Below are positions 61,536 through 64,000 of a DNA stretch of 64,000 bases, in pieces. The stretch is taken from assembly GCF_001942465.1 (NCBI RefSeq), contig NZ_MKJY01000222.1, forward strand, positions 62,001 to 126,000. Direction: 5' to 3'. Made by a program: the position numbers and the translations under genes. A model generated the notes under the pieces. That model ran no database searches. It was not told the origin of the DNA and worked only from the letters and a program-made list of their open reading frames with translations. The DNA comes from Actinomadura sp. CNU-125 (GTDB taxonomy: Bacteria; Actinomycetota; Actinomycetes; Streptosporangiales; Streptosporangiaceae). How positions within the stretch are numbered: the first letter of the stretch is position 1; each line of letters starts with the position of its first letter.

Positions 61536-62178
61536 TCGGAGTCTTCGCTGCGTCTCGCAGTGGGGACGCTTGGAGCGGAACGACGAAGTCGTCATGCGGC
61601 GTACCGGGGAATCGGGGCTGGAGCTCTTCTTGCCTCGGACCGATTCGACGATACTGCACGACTGGGCGTCTGATGGATACCGCTCGCGCGAGGAGTACCT
61701 GTTCTGGTCCCGCAAGGTCTGCGGTTTGGCGTGCCTGCAGTCGCTGCTGCATGGCTGGACCGGCGTCCGGTTGTCGATGGGAGAACTTCTCGCGCAAGCT
61801 CTTGAGGAGGGCTGTTATGTGGTGGAGCCCTCGGGGAAGGTCTTGGGGCTCATCTACAGGCCGTTCATGGAGTGGGTCGAGTCACGGTTCGGATTCGAGT
61901 GCCGGATCGTTGAGCGCACGCCGATTCATGCATCTGCCCGAGAAGTGCGTCCGGGGCAGGTTTTGATCGCTTCGGTGTCGCCCGAGATCCGCGATCCCGA
62001 CATCGAAGATCCGCTGCGTGGCGGGCATCTTGTGCTGGTCTACGGGGTCGACGGCGGGGTGGTTCGGTTCCATAATCCGTCGGGTTACTCCCACAATTCG
62101 GACTCCGCATCGCTGCCCATGCGGGTGTTCGAGCGGTTTCATGCGGGTCGAGGGATCTTGATCGGCGGGGCTTCGTGA
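61507..62178 (+). CDS. C39-like (papain-fold) peptidase-like protein downstream of vanX
   Basis: About 223 residues if it begins at ATG 61507, inside the vanX 3' end; ATG 61594 and TTG 61570 are alternatives. Core features of C39-type cysteine peptidases: a Cys in RKVCGLACLQSLLHGW, a His in GGHLVLVYGVDGG and a following Asn in FHNPSGYSHN, in the right order for a Cys-His-Asn triad. No signal peptide or transporter domain, so cytoplasmic. It would be the fourth gene of the van operon and is not part of the known vanHAX or Streptomyces vanJK sets. Substrate unknown; wall-precursor peptide or amide hydrolysis are possibilities. Confidence 0.78.
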   Translation: MTTSISPSRDRSLRCVSQWGRLERNDEVVMRRTGESGLELFLPRTDSTILHDWASDGYRSREEYLFWSRKVCGLACLQSLLHGWTGVRLSMGELLAQALEEGCYVVEPSGKVLGLIYRPFMEWVESRFGFECRIVERTPIHASAREVRPGQVLIASVSPEIRDPDIEDPLRGGHLVLVYGVDGGVVRFHNPSGYSHNSDSASLPMRVFERFHAGRGILIGGAS

Positions 62179-62187
62179 TGTCGGGCG

Positions 62188-63273
62188 TCAAGCGGCGGGT
62201 AGCCGCACCGCGACGCGGAGCCCGCCGGAAGCCCGGGGGGTGAGCGTGAGGGTGCCGTCGTGCGCCTGCGTGATGCTCTTGACGATCGCCAAGCCGAGGC
62301 CCACGCCGACGTCGTCATGGCGGATGCGTGCGGTGCCGCGCTGGAAGGGCTCGGTGAGAGTCGCGACCAACTGGGGGCTCAACTGGTCGCCGGTGTTCTC
62401 GACCGTGAGCATCGCGGACTCGGGGCCCGCGGCGGTACTGATCCGCACGCTGCCGTGCTCGGCGAGGTTGTGGACGATCGCGTTGCGCAGGAGGTTCGTC
62501 GTCAACTGCAGCAGGAGTGCGTGCGAGCCGACGGTGGGGGCGACGTCCCCGGAGATCTCGATGGTGACGTCATGCTTCTCGGCGAACGGGAGCAGCGTTT
62601 CGGTGGCTTCTTCCGCGATGAGGGACAGATCGACGTCTTCTCGGGCGAAGGATCGCTGGTCGGTGCGGCTGAGCAGCAGCAGCGCTTCGGTGAGTTCGAT
62701 CGCCCGGGAGTTGACGGCGCGGAGACGGTCGTCGAGTTCGCCGCCGTCGCGGTTCGGGTCGTCGCGGGCGACGTCGAGAAGGGTCTGCGTGATCGCCAGC
62801 GGGGTGCGCAGTTCGTGGGAGGCGTTGGCGGCGAACCTTCGCTGCTCGGCGTCGTGTGCTTCGAGCCGGGCGAGCATCGCGTCGAAGGCGTCGGCGAGTT
62901 CGCGGAACTCGTCGTGACGGCCGTCCAGCTCGATCCGGTACGAGAGCGAACCGCCCGCGACCTTGCGAGCGGCGTTGGTGATGCGCGTCAGCGGGGCGAG
63001 CATCCGGCCCGCGAGGACCCACCCGCCCACCAGACCCACCACCAGCAGGAACGCGAACATGGTGATGACCGCCGGGCTGAAAACGGCCGGGCCGAAGTTG
63101 CTGGGATCGAGGATGAGCCGGAAGTCCTCGATGCTGGGAATGTAGAGCCGCGACCGCCTTCTCAGAAGAAAGAACCATACGACCCCGGTGAGCAGGACAC
63201 CGGCGAGCATGAGGAAGCCGGCGTAACTGAGGGTGAGCTTGACTCGGACGCTCAGCCCCGGTCGCCTATCCAC
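62188..63273 (-). CDS. vanS: Sensor histidine kinase VanS
   Basis: 361-residue membrane sensor for glycopeptides. The start RPGLSVRVKLTLSYAGFLMLAG, the second segment region FLLVVGLVGGWVLAGRMLAPLTRIT (HAMP follows), the phosphoacceptor NASHELRTPLAITQTLL, and the ATPase with LLRNAIVHNL and GVGLGLAIVKSIT all closely resemble what I recall of Streptomyces coelicolor VanS. The extracytoplasmic loop (about residues 35-65) differs, which may set inducer specificity. It overlaps vanR by eight bases and is convergent with the C39-like gene, nine bases away. Confidence 0.9.
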   Translation of the reverse strand: MDRRPGLSVRVKLTLSYAGFLMLAGVLLTGVVWFFLLRRRSRLYIPSIEDFRLILDPSNFGPAVFSPAVITMFAFLLVVGLVGGWVLAGRMLAPLTRITNAARKVAGGSLSYRIELDGRHDEFRELADAFDAMLARLEAHDAEQRRFAANASHELRTPLAITQTLLDVARDDPNRDGGELDDRLRAVNSRAIELTEALLLLSRTDQRSFAREDVDLSLIAEEATETLLPFAEKHDVTIEISGDVAPTVGSHALLLQLTTNLLRNAIVHNLAEHGSVRISTAAGPESAMLTVENTGDQLSPQLVATLTEPFQRGTARIRHDDVGVGLGLAIVKSITQAHDGTLTLTPRASGGLRVAVRLPAA

Positions 63274-63961
63274 CGCCCGCTCCCCGGTCGCCCGTGGTCG
63301 ATTCGGCGTCGATGCGGTACCCGACGCCGGGCACCGTGGCGATCAGCCAGGGTTCGCCGAGCCGCTTCCGCAGGGCGGAGACCGTGATGCGCACCGCGTT
63401 CGTGAACGGGTCGGTGTTCTCGTCCCACGCCCGTTCCAGCAGTTCCTCGGCGCTGACGACACCGCCTTCGGCGGCGACCAGGACTTCGAGCACGGCGAAC
63501 TGCTTCCTGGTCAGCGCGACGTACCGGCCGTCCCGGTAGACCTCGCGGCGGAACGGGTCCAGCCGCAGACCGGCGATCTCCCGCACCGGCGGCCTGTGGT
63601 GCGCGCGTCTGCGGTCGAGCGCGCGGAGCCGGAGCACGAGTTCGCGCAGGTCGAACGGCTTGGTGAGGTAGTCGTCCGCGCCGAGCTCGAAGCCGGACGC
63701 CTTGTCGTCCAGCCGGTCGGCGGCGGTGAGCATCAGGACGGGCATGCCGCTGCCGGACGCGACGATGTGCGCGGCGATCTCGTCGCCGGACGGTCCGGGG
63801 ACGTCGCGATCGAGGACCGCGATGTCGTAGGCGTTGACGCCCAGCAACTCCAGGGCGGTGTCGCCGTCGGTGGCGATGTCGGCCGCGATCGCTTCCAGGC
63901 GCAGCCCGTCGCGGATGGCCTCCGCCATAAGGATCTCGTCTTCGACCACCAGCACACGCAT
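63266..63961 (-). CDS. vanR: Response regulator VanR
   Basis: 231-residue OmpR-type regulator. Receiver with VVEDEI, phosphorylated Asp in IAVLDRDVPGPSGDE, LMLTAAD and Lys in YLTKPFDLREL; winged helix with RKQFAVLEVLVAAEGGVVS and VRITVSALRKRLGEP. Nearly identical in layout to the S. coelicolor VanR as I recall it. TACCAT (63974-63969) ends seven bases before ATG, so the vanRS message is probably leaderless. It should activate vanRS and vanH promoters. Confidence 0.92.
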   Translation of the reverse strand: MRVLVVEDEILMAEAIRDGLRLEAIAADIATDGDTALELLGVNAYDIAVLDRDVPGPSGDEIAAHIVASGSGMPVLMLTAADRLDDKASGFELGADDYLTKPFDLRELVLRLRALDRRRAHHRPPVREIAGLRLDPFRREVYRDGRYVALTRKQFAVLEVLVAAEGGVVSAEELLERAWDENTDPFTNAVRITVSALRKRLGEPWLIATVPGVGYRIDAESTTGDRGAGGG

Positions 63962-64000
63962 GCCGTCGATGGTAGGAGCCGACAGATATCGCCGGCGTAT

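Noticed and set aside
60928..62178. A VanX-C39 peptidase fusion protein of 416 residues, as the uninterrupted frame suggests.
   Set aside because: One added base near 61497 gives the standard VanX C-terminus ending in YFDFPIT and a stop at exactly 202 residues. Single-base deletions of this kind are frequent in this window.
62188..63961. Calling the last two genes a generic OmpR-type two-component system.
   Set aside because: Sequence features match Streptomyces VanR/VanS closely and they adjoin vanHAX, so the specific name is justified.

Overview
The window is a high-GC actinomycete chromosome segment. Signs are GTG/TTG starts, the conserved actinobacterial blocks ppa-dac-DUF2342-tilS-hpt-ftsH-folE-folP-folB-folK and topA-tmk-holB, a chaplin-like protein, SigE-type and ECF sigma factors, a DUF5703 protein, and a vanRSHAX set of Streptomyces type. 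A mycelial actinomycete such as Actinomadura or another Streptosporangiales genus is my inference; nothing in the sequence names the species.

Layout. 1-6 kb: an ABC exporter (permease cut by the window edge), a chaplin-like secreted protein, a NarL-type two-component system and a MidA-type methyltransferase. 6-12.6 kb: an MFS pump with SoxR and a SoxR-box-like palindrome, a GC-rich repeat patch, a cytochrome P450, and a MocR regulator divergent from a DMT exporter. 12.6-16.4 kb: two PH-domain membrane proteins and a solitary NuoD. 16.4-27.4 kb: DUF3180-folK-folB-NTF2-folP, then folE, ftsH, hpt, tilS, DUF2342 and dac, with ppa divergent. 27.6-32.5 kb: an ECF-like sigma factor fused to a membrane-anchored tail, divergent from a MerR-like regulator plus VIT/vWA protein; then 23-bp tandem repeats. 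32.5-35.4 kb: MFS/MarR pair, two small unknown proteins, tRNA-Thr(CGT). 35.4-44.6 kb: secreted peptidase, ferredoxin-reductase/desaturase pair, SDR, epoxide-hydrolase-like protein, PSP1 protein, beta-propeller-like protein, fructosamine kinase, tyrosine phosphatase. 44.6-52.4 kb: FtsX-ectodomain-like protein with a SigE-family sigma factor, holB, MFS-tmk fusion, topA, DUF5703. 52.5-58.8 kb: M20 peptidase, tRNA-Leu(GAG), and a cassette (flavoprotein, MFS, SnoaL-like, LysR) bounded by a copy of the tRNA 3' end. 58.9-64 kb: a glycopeptide-resistance locus, vanHAX plus a C39-like gene, convergent with vanRS.

A major caveat is that about twenty genes carry single-base frameshifts, nearly all deletions in G/C runs. 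They include topA, holB, tmk and ppa, which a living cell cannot easily lose. I treat them as consensus errors and annotate the genes across the breaks. The most important case is vanX: read literally it is fused to a C39 peptidase-like domain, but restoring one base gives a 202-residue VanX with a proper C-terminus, and the C39-like protein becomes a separate fourth gene.

How genes work together: VanS/VanR should switch on VanH (D-lactate), VanA (D-Ala-D-Lac ligation) and VanX (D-Ala-D-Ala removal). The folate genes form an almost fully translationally coupled unit. SoxR probably controls the MFS pump beside it, and the LysR protein probably controls the SnoaL-MFS-flavoprotein operon diverging from it.
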